Assembly: GCA_015067565.1 (NCBI GenBank)
Contig: SVMF01000013.1
Location: 16,055-80,054 of the forward strand
Length of the DNA stretch: 64,000 bases
From: Oscillospiraceae bacterium
Lineage (GTDB): Bacteria > Bacillota > Clostridia > Oscillospirales > Oscillospiraceae
Reading direction: 5' to 3'
Positions 25,956-34,368 of the stretch are shown here, in pieces (position 1 is the first letter of the stretch; every line of letters begins with the position of its first letter). Under the pieces are notes generated by a model. It saw only the letters and a program-made list of their open reading frames with translations, was not told the DNA's origin and searched no databases. A program made the translations under genes and the position numbers.

Positions 25956-26750
25956 ATGGAGAATAAGATCAGCGTATTAAAGAAATGGATCCAAGAAAGC
26001 AAGCGTGCCGTCTTTTTCGGCGGAGCCGGAGTAAGCACCGAATCCGGAATTAAAGATTTCCGTAGTCCGGATGGATTGTACAACGAAAAAACGTGGACTA
26101 ACGAACACATCTCTACCGAGAGCGGTATTCCCGATTTTAGAAGTGTTGACGGCCTTTATCATCAGAAATTTGAATATCCGCCCGAAGAAATTCTCAGTCG
26201 CAGCTTCTACCAAAAAAATCCTTCGTATTTTTTCCGCTTCTATCGAGAGAAGATGATTCCTCTGGGTTACGAGCCGAATGTCACGCACAAGGTCCTGGCT
26301 CGTCTGGAGCAGGAAGGTCACCTGGCAGCCGTTGTAACGCAGAACATCGATGGTCTGCACCAAAAGGCAGGCTCCAAAACCGTTTATGAGCTGCATGGAA
26401 GCGTGCTGCGCAACTACTGTGTCAGATGTAAAAAATTTCACGACGCAGAGTTTATCAAGCACTCCGAAGAGGTTCCTATGTGCGACTGCGGCGGCACGGT
26501 CAAGCCCGATGTCGTCTTGTACGAAGAGCCGCTTGACGGCGGTATTCTCATGGCAGCCGCGCAAGCCATCTCGCAGGCTGATCTGCTAATCGTCGGCGGC
26601 ACAAGCCTGACCGTCTACCCTGCCGCTGGTATGCTTCAGTATTACAACGGTGACCGCCTTGTTCTCATCAATCGAGAGGAAACTCCATATGACAAGTTTG
26701 CAAATCTGGTATTCCACGAGTCCTTAGGTTCTGTATTTTCTAAACTTTAG
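25956..26750 (+). CDS. chimeric NAD-dependent deacylase (sirtuin) with duplicated GAGxSTESGIxDFRS motif
   Basis: FFGGAGVSTESGIKDFRSPDGLYNEKTWTNEHISTESGIPDFRSVDGLYHQKFEYPPEE...VTQNIDGLHQKAG...ELHGSVLRNYCVRCKKFH...CDCGGTVKPDVVLYEE. Confidence 0.93.
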   Translation: MENKISVLKKWIQESKRAVFFGGAGVSTESGIKDFRSPDGLYNEKTWTNEHISTESGIPDFRSVDGLYHQKFEYPPEEILSRSFYQKNPSYFFRFYREKMIPLGYEPNVTHKVLARLEQEGHLAAVVTQNIDGLHQKAGSKTVYELHGSVLRNYCVRCKKFHDAEFIKHSEEVPMCDCGGTVKPDVVLYEEPLDGGILMAAAQAISQADLLIVGGTSLTVYPAAGMLQYYNGDRLVLINREETPYDKFANLVFHESLGSVFSKL

Positions 26751-26759
26751 GAGGAAAAT

Positions 26760-27425
26760 ATGAAGCATATTGCACATATTCACACCGATTTCCCGACAAA
26801 ATTCGGCATTCCTCGTCAAAGCGGCCTAGTCGAAGAGCTGACGGCAACCATCATCTTCGAGCCGGAATACCGCAATGCTGATGCGCTGCGCGGCTTGGAG
26901 GGGTTCTCGCATCTTTGGCTAATCTGGGAATTTTCCAAGGCAAAAAGAGAAACCTGGTCCCCCACCGTCAGGCCGCCCAGACTCGGCGGTAACCGCCGTT
27001 TGGGTGTCTTTGCGACTCGCTCTCCATTCCGCCCAAATCCTGTGGCGCTGTCCTGCGTAAAACTCGTGGACCTTCGTCAAACGGAAGAACATGGCACCGT
27101 ACTTGTCGTGTCGGGCGCTGATCTTATGGACGGAACTCCCATCTATGATATTAAGCCCTATATCCCCTATGCCGATGCCAAGCCCGATGCCGTGGGTGGG
27201 TTTACTGAGGACGCTGACGATTTTATTTTGACCGTAAACTTCCCAGAGGAGCTCCTTAAAAAAATTCCTGATGATCGCCGTGCCGCCCTGCTGGCCGTTT
27301 TGGCGCACGACCCAAGGCCATCGTATCAGGACGACCCTGAGCGTATCTATGGCATGGAATTTGCAGGACATGATGTCCGATTCCAGATAAATGAAAAGAC
27401 GCTAACCGTTTGCGAAGTTGAATAA
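26760..27425 (+). CDS. trmO: tRNA (N6-threonylcarbamoyladenosine37-N6)-methyltransferase TrmO
   Basis: AHIHTDFPTKFGIPRQSGLVEELTATIIFEPEYRNADALRGLEGFSHLWLIWEFS...NRRLGVFATRSPFRPNPVALS. Confidence 0.92.
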   Translation: MKHIAHIHTDFPTKFGIPRQSGLVEELTATIIFEPEYRNADALRGLEGFSHLWLIWEFSKAKRETWSPTVRPPRLGGNRRLGVFATRSPFRPNPVALSCVKLVDLRQTEEHGTVLVVSGADLMDGTPIYDIKPYIPYADAKPDAVGGFTEDADDFILTVNFPEELLKKIPDDRRAALLAVLAHDPRPSYQDDPERIYGMEFAGHDVRFQINEKTLTVCEVE

Positions 27426-27463
27426 CAAGCAGCCGCCTCCGGTAAGGGGGGCGGCTGCTTGTT
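27424..27463. terminator. intrinsic terminator downstream of trmO
   Basis: AACAAGCAGCCGCC-TCCGGTAAGGGG-GGCGGCTGCTTGTT. Confidence 0.8.
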
Positions 27464-27577
27464 CGCAAAGTTCCAATTTATCGCGTCGTCCAATGTAGGC
27501 AATAGCAGCATGCCTTCGCCTTGGTATTCGGTCCCACCAAGCAATAGAAACACGGTTCATTTCATACTGCTTATACT

Positions 27578-27678
27578 GAGTTTCTATAGCCCGAAAGGGC
27601 GTAGAAACTCGTACAAGACGGCTTATGTGCCCAGCAGGGCACATAAGGTCCAATTAAAAGTGTCTACTTTTAATTGGA
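27578..27678. repeat. array of three consecutive strong hairpins
   Basis: 27578-27610 GAGTTTCTA..CCC-GAAA-GGG..TAGAAACTC; 27622-27647 CTTATGTGCCC-AGCA-GGGCACATAAG; 27649-27678 TCCAATTAAAAGT-GTCT-ACTTTTAATTGGA. Confidence 0.85.
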
Positions 27679-27802
27679 TAGTAGTATTAAAAGCCATATC
27701 CAACATACTCACAATCGCCTCTGTGCCATAGCTAACTTCGTTTCCGCTTCTCTTTACCTACGCGAAATGACGGTTGTTCCTCTGATCTCTTTTTCATGCC
27801 AT

Positions 27803-28279
27803 TCACTCCATTTCAGTTCGTATGGTAAAGGTTTCGGGAAGACGGAATATCTCTGTCTTCAAAAATTGTGGATAGAAATACGCATCCTTCAAATTTTCGA
27901 ATTTCAACCACTCAAATGTATGGATATGACCGCCCTCATTTGTGGTAAATTTTTCACCCCTCTGTAACAGGTCCATGCAATCTGCATCCATCAGGAAGTA
28001 AATGCATAGTTCATGGTAATCCAAGCGATCCACATCCTCCCGGAAGAACGCTTGATTAAGCCACAGTGGCCGCACGATCTTCAATGTCAAGCCCAGCTCT
28101 TCTTGAACCTCTCGGATCACAGCGCTCTGTGCTGTTTCGCCGATCTTTACTCTGCCACCGGGCAGATAGTAATACGGTGATCGTTCATCATGCATCGCCA
28201 GAATCTTTCCGTCCGAGATCATCACAGCGCAAACTCTGTAGTTGAATTTCCCGTTGCCATGCTTGTAGGATATATCCAT
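27803..28279 (-). CDS. NUDIX hydrolase
   Basis: YYLPGGRVKIGETAQSAVIREVQEELGL: Nudix box. Confidence 0.93.
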   Translation of the reverse strand: MDISYKHGNGKFNYRVCAVMISDGKILAMHDERSPYYYLPGGRVKIGETAQSAVIREVQEELGLTLKIVRPLWLNQAFFREDVDRLDYHELCIYFLMDADCMDLLQRGEKFTTNEGGHIHTFEWLKFENLKDAYFYPQFLKTEIFRLPETFTIRTEME

Positions 28280-28284
28280 CTCCC

Positions 28285-29529
28285 TTACTCCTTTTTCTGC
28301 AAACTCTCTTTGTTTCTCTTATGAGTCGTCCACATACGCACAGCCGTACTGACCACCAAAATTCCTGCTGCCATCACACCGGCCGTAGAAAGTGTCTCCA
28401 GGCCATAGTCGGCCGCCAGATCCATATTGCCACGGATCGCTTGCTGTGCAGCATAATAAATGCCCGCGCCAGGGATCAGGGGCAGCAAGGAAATCAGCAA
28501 ATAAGAAATGGCCGGGTACTTGCGGACTCTTGCCATAATCTCCGAAAATGCAGCAGCAACGCAGGAGGCAGCAAAGCAGCACATCAACATATGGCAGCCC
28601 AACGCCGAAGCGATGCAGTATGCGCCCCAAGTAATTGCACCGCCAAGTGCACACAAAATACTTCCATAGCCATGCACATTGAACACGATCACAAAGCCTG
28701 CGCAAGCAACGAAACTGACAAAGCAGGTGATTGCAGGACTATGGGCAATGGCATCCACTTGCTGTGGAAGGCCGCCAAGGGACACATTCAGATTCCATGC
28801 CGCAGCCGTGCCCAATGCCACCGCCACAGCGATCAACAAGGCCTCTACCACACGGCTAACACCGGAATTGGTGTCGCCAAAGATGATGTCGCGCATCGCA
28901 TTTGTGAACAGTGCACCCGGGACCAAAAGCATAAGCGTTCCGATCACAGAGGCATCCGCATTCGGCACGATCCCCAGCTCGCTCATGCCGTAGGCAAAAA
29001 ATGCCAGTACGAATGCCGCGGCAATATTTTGAAAAAAAACATTGGTTTGCAGTTTCCCCATGAAATACTCCGCAACACCCAGCAAAAATCCGCAGGCCGC
29101 TGCGCAGGCAGAATCCATCATGCCACCACCAAAGAAAATACTGAACCCCCACGCTACCAAAACATATCCCAGCAAGAGTGTCGGTAACTTATATTGCTTG
29201 CGTTTTTTCTCCGTTTCCTTTACCCATTGCATTGCCGTTTCCAGATCGGGTATTTGGGTACAAATGCGTCTTCCGAGATTGGAATACTGCTCCACCGCAT
29301 CCAGGTCCGTTCCTTTGCGCTCCATGCGGCAAAGTTGGGTCATGGGTGCCTGCCCCGGTATCAATATGGTAATGATCAAGCTGTTGGGGACGGAATACAC
29401 TCTCGATTCCACCCCATAGGCTGTGAGGATACGGTTGACACTTTCCTCCACGCGATATGTTTCGCCGCCACCGACAGCAATGCGGCAGCCAATTTCGGAG
29501 ACAAGCTCCATCAGCAATGTGTAATTCAT
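28285..29529 (-). CDS. ThrE-family threonine/serine exporter
   Basis: RIAVGGGETYRVEESVNRILTAYGVESRVYSVPNSLIITI (DUF1212-like) and multiple TM segments. Confidence 0.85.
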   Translation of the reverse strand: MNYTLLMELVSEIGCRIAVGGGETYRVEESVNRILTAYGVESRVYSVPNSLIITILIPGQAPMTQLCRMERKGTDLDAVEQYSNLGRRICTQIPDLETAMQWVKETEKKRKQYKLPTLLLGYVLVAWGFSIFFGGGMMDSACAAACGFLLGVAEYFMGKLQTNVFFQNIAAAFVLAFFAYGMSELGIVPNADASVIGTLMLLVPGALFTNAMRDIIFGDTNSGVSRVVEALLIAVAVALGTAAAWNLNVSLGGLPQQVDAIAHSPAITCFVSFVACAGFVIVFNVHGYGSILCALGGAITWGAYCIASALGCHMLMCCFAASCVAAAFSEIMARVRKYPAISYLLISLLPLIPGAGIYYAAQQAIRGNMDLAADYGLETLSTAGVMAAGILVVSTAVRMWTTHKRNKESLQKKE

Positions 29530-29702
29530 AATGAAAATCCTTTTGCAGTTTCATAGCAGCCGCGCAGAGGCGCACCTTGCGCTCGTTATTTCTCTCAGCT
29601 TCGCCCGCCATTATAGATTTTTGACAAAATTTTTAAAAAGTTATCGCTTTCTGTATGCAGCAAATTCCGATTTTGCTGTCTGTTATTGCACAGCCACGGT
29701 AG

Positions 29703-29722
29703 GGTTGAGGCATGCCTCAACC
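29703..29722. repeat. 20-bp perfect palindrome within a longer stem
   Basis: GGTTGAGGCATGCCTCAACC within GGTAGG...CCTACC. Confidence 0.75.
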
Positions 29723-29784
29723 GGCAGAATCCTACCAGCACAGTCGCCTCTATTGTAAATGCAGTTGTGTGATACTTTCCGATC

Positions 29785-30723
29785 TTACCTGATCTTTTTG
29801 CGCCAGAACCCAATGCTGTCTTCGGTAATAAATCCCGCAGCATTGTAAAATTTCCTTCTCCAATCGTAAGAATTGACATAGCATTTTTCAATTCCCTTTT
29901 CTCTGCATCGCTGTATCACGCCATGCATCATTGCCGTACCGATGCCCTTGTGCCGATATTTCTCTCTGGTGCTGACGGGTTCAATGAATGCGGTTTTTGA
30001 TTTTTCGTCCACATAGACGAAGCTATAGGCGCAAACAGCATTTCGTTCGCAGGCATTTTCATCCACCACAATGCATTCAAAGCTGTCCGGATACATCGAC
30101 GAGTTCTTTCGGGAATGATAGGGGTTCATGCCGTTTCTGTAGTCAGGGCTCTCAAGACTCGGATGAAATCCCAAATTGCAGGCACTCCACTTGTTCTCTT
30201 CCTCTTCATATTCTTCGCCAAAGAGAAGTCGAAAGCCTTCCGGCAAGTCGATCGAAATATTTGTCTGCAAAGGGTGGACATAGTTATCATAGTCCTCTTC
30301 AAGCTGTCTTTCGTATCCCAAGCTTATCAGAATATCCCGCCGATAGGTCAGGCTGTCGTTGGAAACAACCAAAAAATCCACCGAGCCGTCTTCTTCTCTT
30401 TCAAAAAGTGGCAAGCAGTTTTTCTCGCCGTAGGCAAGGATCTGTTCGAAGAGGTGTTCATAGCTGTTTTGAATGCTTATGTAGACGGCATCCCCATCGG
30501 GCAGAATGCAAGCAACAATCTTGCCATCTTCTTCCCACAAAAAGATATAGTCTGTAGATCGCTCTCTACCGCCATCTGTCTCTTGCGCTCCCATTCTGTA
30601 AATCAGGTCATGGAGCCTTTCCGGAAGCCATGAGGCCATATTGTGATTCTCCAGATACAGCTCCCTTAAATAGGATTCCAGTTTCGGAAGATCTTTTTCG
30701 AGTTGAAATTTTCTGGTTTGCAT
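29785..30723 (-). CDS. GNAT family N-acetyltransferase
   Basis: C-terminal AFIEPVSTREKYRHKGIGTAMMHGVIQRCREKGIEKCYVNSYDWRRKFYNAAGF. Start uncertain (30723 or upstream). Confidence 0.85.
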   Translation of the reverse strand: MQTRKFQLEKDLPKLESYLRELYLENHNMASWLPERLHDLIYRMGAQETDGGRERSTDYIFLWEEDGKIVACILPDGDAVYISIQNSYEHLFEQILAYGEKNCLPLFEREEDGSVDFLVVSNDSLTYRRDILISLGYERQLEEDYDNYVHPLQTNISIDLPEGFRLLFGEEYEEEENKWSACNLGFHPSLESPDYRNGMNPYHSRKNSSMYPDSFECIVVDENACERNAVCAYSFVYVDEKSKTAFIEPVSTREKYRHKGIGTAMMHGVIQRCREKGIEKCYVNSYDWRRKFYNAAGFITEDSIGFWRKKIR

Positions 30724-30819
30724 ATACGTTTCCCCCATTGCCCGGAATTCTTTCGCAGCTGCCTCTTTCGACCTGCATACATTGGTGGGTGCGATCCACA
30801 ATTCTACATAATGCGTACT

Positions 30820-30971
30820 GAACAACGCGAAATCCCTTGCAAGCCAAAGCTTTCAGGGCTGTTTTGCGTTGTTCGAGTGCAAGGTTTTGGCGGTAAAACC
30901 GCTAAAAACCTTGCACATTTCGCACGAGCGTTGCGATGCTCGTGCGAATAAGCCGCAGTAGCGACTTATTC
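30820..30971. repeat. array of four adjacent hairpins upstream of the phosphatase gene
   Basis: 30820-30874 GAACAACGC..GCGTTGTTC; 30877-30916 GTGCAAGGTTTT..AAAACCTTGCAC; 30919-30948 TTCGCACGAGC..GCTCGTGCGAA; 30946-30971 GAATAAG..CTTATTC. Confidence 0.8.
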
Positions 30972-31079
30972 AGCAGACATTACATAGAATTATACTCTCA
31001 TCATGCACAGAATTCAAGGCCTATCCATTGAAATCGCAAGCTCCGCATGGTATAATGAGCTTGAAAGTGAGGTTTTTGT

Positions 31080-31541
31080 ATGACGAAGATCCTTTTTGTC
31101 TGTCACGGGAACATCTGCCGCAGCCCGATGGCAGAATTCATCATGAAAGAACTTGTGCAAACACAAGGGTTGGAGCATCTGTTTGAGATTGCCTCGGCGG
31201 CCACAAGCGATGAAGAGTTGGGCTCCGCTCCCTATCCGCCCGTGCGGGCGCTCTTGTCCGAGCGTGGCATCAGCACCAAGGGCAAAACCGCCCGTCGGCT
31301 CACACGAGACGATTATGAAAAATATGATTATTTCATCGGCATGGACGGCGCCAACCGCCGCAATATGCTGCGACTATTCGCAAACGATCCGCAAGGTAAG
31401 GTCTCCCTTCTCTTGGACTACACGGATCGCCCGAGAGATGTGGCTGATCCTTGGTACACAAGAGATTTCCGTGCCACGGAACGAGATGTCGATGTCGGCT
31501 GTGCCGCATTGCTGGAATATCTTCTGAACACATCACACTAA
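31080..31541 (+). CDS. low-molecular-weight protein tyrosine phosphatase
   Basis: ILFVCHGNICRSPMAEFIMKEL (CX5R) ... DPWYTRDF. Confidence 0.93.
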   Translation: MTKILFVCHGNICRSPMAEFIMKELVQTQGLEHLFEIASAATSDEELGSAPYPPVRALLSERGISTKGKTARRLTRDDYEKYDYFIGMDGANRRNMLRLFANDPQGKVSLLLDYTDRPRDVADPWYTRDFRATERDVDVGCAALLEYLLNTSH

Positions 31542-31581
31542 GCACATCATCAAAAAACAAACCGAAAAAAGGAGGATTTTT

Positions 31582-34020
31582 ATGAAGCGCTATTTCTTGT
31601 TTTTCCTTTGCATTGCCTTGCTTCTTCCGTTGTTTTGTCCAACCACTCCTCAAACACAAGCCGCAAGCACTTATGATCCTTACAAGGCCATTGCCTATGC
31701 CGAGGCGAACTGGAACAGCGGAAAAGGCCTTTGCGCCGAGTTCGTTTGGAATTGTCTGAAGGCCGGCGGTCTGAACCTCAGCACATCCGGACTTCAGGAA
31801 TCGCCCTATGTCACGACCGGCCTTGCCGAAGCCGCCTGCAGAGCCATTGGCAAGCCGTATACGGGCGTAAAAGATTTCCCACTTCTCGTAACAGACAACC
31901 GTTTTGGCCCAACCCATGCCTACAATCAGCATCCGAACAACAATGCTGTAACCATCGGCGACCTTCTCTTCGTTTACTGCGAAACCTGCGGCAAAACACC
32001 CCATGTCGTCATCTGTAGCGGCTACGGCAACGGCTCTCTTCTGTGTGTTTACGGCCATAACTATGCCCAGCAAAACAGCTTCTCCCTCCCCGCAGGTGCC
32101 AACGAGGGCGGCCATGTCGGTCATCAATTCTCCATGCGTTACCTCGATTTGTCCAATGCGGAAGAATATAACTGCGAATGCAGCGTCCTTTTCGATGTCG
32201 ACAAAGCCGCATGGTATCACGAATATGTCCACGAAGTCCTGAACAAAGGTCTAATGAGTGGTGTTTCGGAGTATCGCTTCGATCCCGAGGGCAGCATGAC
32301 ACGTGCCATGGTAGTGACGGTTTTGTACCGCTACAACTACGAGCCGCAGGCCAAGGCACCCACCTTCAGCGACATTGAACCGTATCAGTGGTACACCAAC
32401 GCCGTATCCTGGGCAGCAGAAAACGGGATCGTCGGGGGTGTCGGCAACAACCGCTTCGATCCCAGCGGCAATGTCACAAGAGAGCAGCTGGCCGCCATCT
32501 TGTACCGCTACACAGCCTCTATGGGCAATGACTGCTCCGCAGCGGCCGATCTGTCCGCTTTTTCTGATGCGGTCAAAGTCAGTCCGTGGGCACGCGAAGC
32601 CATGCAATGGGCCGTAGCTGAAGGTCTTATCAATGGCTCTGACGGCAAGCTGCTGCCCGGCGGCTTTGCCACACGCACGCAGGTTGCCGCCATTTTAATC
32701 CGCTATATCGAAAAATTTGGTGTCATCGCCACGTCGGGCGCTTGCGGTGACAATGCAACATGGTCGCTCAGCTGTGACGGCACCATGACCATCTCCGGTC
32801 AGGGCGCCATGTGGGACAACTTTTCCGACTATCCCGAAGGCGAGCACTGGTACAAGCAGGCCAATTTTATCCGCAGCCTCATCGTGGAAGACGGTGTCAG
32901 CACTTTGTCCGGTCTGACAGAAGTCCTCCCCTCGCTGCAAGAAGTCCGAATGGCCGATTCCGTCGAGCAGCTCGGCACTTATTCCTTCATGGACGCACCG
33001 AATCTGCACACGGTTCGTTTGAGCAAGTTTTTGACAGAGATCCCGAACGGATGCTTCAACGGCTGCGCCAAGCTCACCTCTGTTGAACTGCCCGATTCTC
33101 TGAAAAAAATCCACGGAGATGCGTTCAAGGGCTGCAGCTCTCTGCAGCGACTCACCCTTCCCGGAAGTCTGGTCTATATCGGGCCGAATGCCTTTGCCGA
33201 CTGCTCAAGCCTGCAGGAAATTCAGCTTCCCGAGGGTCTTAAAGAGCTTGCTGCAGACGCATTTTGCAACTGCACCGCCTTGAATTCCCTGAAGATTCCC
33301 GCAAGTGTAGAGAATATTTTCACGGAAGAGGATTACAACCTGTACCAGAATTTCTTCCCGTGCCGCATTGAGGTCGATGATAGCAACCATTTCTATTGCA
33401 GCGACAAAGACGGCATCCTCTACAGCAAGGATCAGACGACGCTGCTTTACGCAAACGAAGCGCTCTGTGGCAGTTTCACGATCCCCGAAACGGTCAAAAA
33501 GATCGGTGACTACGCATTTTCCGGCTGCCGCAATCTAACCTCTGTCACCGTGCATGAGCAGGTGCGCAGCATCGGCATCTATGCCTTTATGGATTGTGGA
33601 TCGATGCAGAGCATAAAGCTCCCCAAAACCGTCGATCAATTCGGCCACGGTGTCTTTTACCAATGCACAAAGCTGAAACGCGTGGATCTGCCCGAAGGCG
33701 CAAACGATTTGTATGATATGTTCAATTTCTGCATCTCATTGGAACAGGTCACGCTTCCCAAAGGGCTCACGAAATTGGACTCGTATGCTTTTAACGAGTG
33801 CTACAGCCTGAAATCGTTCGTCGTCCCCGAAGAAGTGAGTGTCGTACGCTATCAGGATTGGAGAAACTGCTACCAGCTGAGAAACATCTACTTCCTGGGT
33901 GATGCGCCCGAGGAATTCAACGCCGGCGGCGGCAGGATCACCCTGCGATATATCGCAGGAAAGAACGGCTGGACAAGTCCATCCTGGCACGGTTACCCCA
34001 CAGCGACGTGGGAACCCTGA
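31582..34020 (+). CDS. secreted protein: amidase/NlpC-like N-terminus, SLH repeats, BspA-type leucine-rich repeats
   Basis: Signal peptide; AYAEANWNSGKGLCAEFVWNCLKAGG; SLH repeats (GSMTRAMVVTVLYRY, GNVTREQLAAILYRY, FATRTQVAAILIRY); repeated LPDSLKKIHGDAFKGCSSLQRLTLPGSLVYIGPNAFADCSSL. Confidence 0.85.
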   Translation: MKRYFLFFLCIALLLPLFCPTTPQTQAASTYDPYKAIAYAEANWNSGKGLCAEFVWNCLKAGGLNLSTSGLQESPYVTTGLAEAACRAIGKPYTGVKDFPLLVTDNRFGPTHAYNQHPNNNAVTIGDLLFVYCETCGKTPHVVICSGYGNGSLLCVYGHNYAQQNSFSLPAGANEGGHVGHQFSMRYLDLSNAEEYNCECSVLFDVDKAAWYHEYVHEVLNKGLMSGVSEYRFDPEGSMTRAMVVTVLYRYNYEPQAKAPTFSDIEPYQWYTNAVSWAAENGIVGGVGNNRFDPSGNVTREQLAAILYRYTASMGNDCSAAADLSAFSDAVKVSPWAREAMQWAVAEGLINGSDGKLLPGGFATRTQVAAILIRYIEKFGVIATSGACGDNATWSLSCDGTMTISGQGAMWDNFSDYPEGEHWYKQANFIRSLIVEDGVSTLSGLTEVLPSLQEVRMADSVEQLGTYSFMDAPNLHTVRLSKFLTEIPNGCFNGCAKLTSVELPDSLKKIHGDAFKGCSSLQRLTLPGSLVYIGPNAFADCSSLQEIQLPEGLKELAADAFCNCTALNSLKIPASVENIFTEEDYNLYQNFFPCRIEVDDSNHFYCSDKDGILYSKDQTTLLYANEALCGSFTIPETVKKIGDYAFSGCRNLTSVTVHEQVRSIGIYAFMDCGSMQSIKLPKTVDQFGHGVFYQCTKLKRVDLPEGANDLYDMFNFCISLEQVTLPKGLTKLDSYAFNECYSLKSFVVPEEVSVVRYQDWRNCYQLRNIYFLGDAPEEFNAGGGRITLRYIAGKNGWTSPSWHGYPTATWEP

Positions 34021-34046
34021 ATGCCACTTCCTGCGATTTTATAAAA

Positions 34047-34073
34047 AAACTGTGGAGCAATGCTCCACAGTTT
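34047..34073. repeat. left 27-bp hairpin direct repeat flanking element copy A
   Basis: AAACTGTGGAGCAATGCTCCACAGTTT, identical to 34329-34355. Confidence 0.95.
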
Positions 34074-34328
34074 CAGTCTGTCGAAAAACTTGATTTTCGA
34101 CAGACTGACAGAGTTCAAAAAGTCGTCAAGACGAGCAAACCGAGCGCGTCGGCGTACGATGGTACGGTAGAGCTCGGTTTGCGATGTAAGTCAAAATGCC
34201 TTGCGCAGCAAGCATTTGAAGTGCTTTTTTGCTGTATCGGAGATACATTCGCAATCGCTTATTTGAACACAGATCGCCAACCGCCAAAAATTTGCATTTT
34301 GACGATTGGCGACTTTTTTGACACTCTG
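34074..34328 (+). mobile_element. 255-bp MITE-like repeat, copy A
   Basis: CAGTCTGTCGAAAAAC...CTTTTTTGACACTCTG; same length and largely identical to the reverse complement of 43932-44186; imperfect terminal inverted repeats; flanked by 27-bp direct repeats. Confidence 0.88.
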
Positions 34329-34355
34329 AAACTGTGGAGCAATGCTCCACAGTTT
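34329..34355. repeat. right 27-bp hairpin direct repeat flanking element copy A; functions as terminator stem (T6 follows)
   Basis: AAACTGTGGAGC-AAT-GCTCCACAGTTT + TTT. Confidence 0.95.
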
Positions 34356-34368
34356 TTTATTGCTTAAA

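Larger units (their letters stand above)
3169..26116. mobile_element. integrated prophage / prophage remnant, serine-recombinase type, inserted in a sirtuin gene
   Basis: Split sirtuin at both ends, large serine recombinase at the right end, terminase, baseplate, holin, endolysin, XRE repressor/ImmA. Termini carry inverted arms GTTAGTCCAC (3182-3191) and GTGGACTAAC (26093-26102). Confidence 0.92.

Noticed and set aside
25956-26120. Chimeric sirtuin considered as simple assembly error or tandem duplication
   Set aside because: The left junction carries a separate host 5' stub, the termini have matching inverted arms, and a serine recombinase ends 24 bp upstream; site-specific integration explains all three.
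27578-27678. Hairpin array considered as CRISPR
   Set aside because: Stems have different sequences and no regular repeat-spacer spacing; no cas genes in the window.
34008-34367. ORFs across both 255-bp repeats (34008-34367 + and 43827-44288 -) with similar peptides (KTSKPSxSAYDGTVELGLRCKSKCLA)
   Set aside because: Similarity follows from shared DNA repeat sequence; the ORFs run through the duplicated terminator hairpins, lack clear ribosome binding sites, and the central region diverges. Treated as noncoding element.
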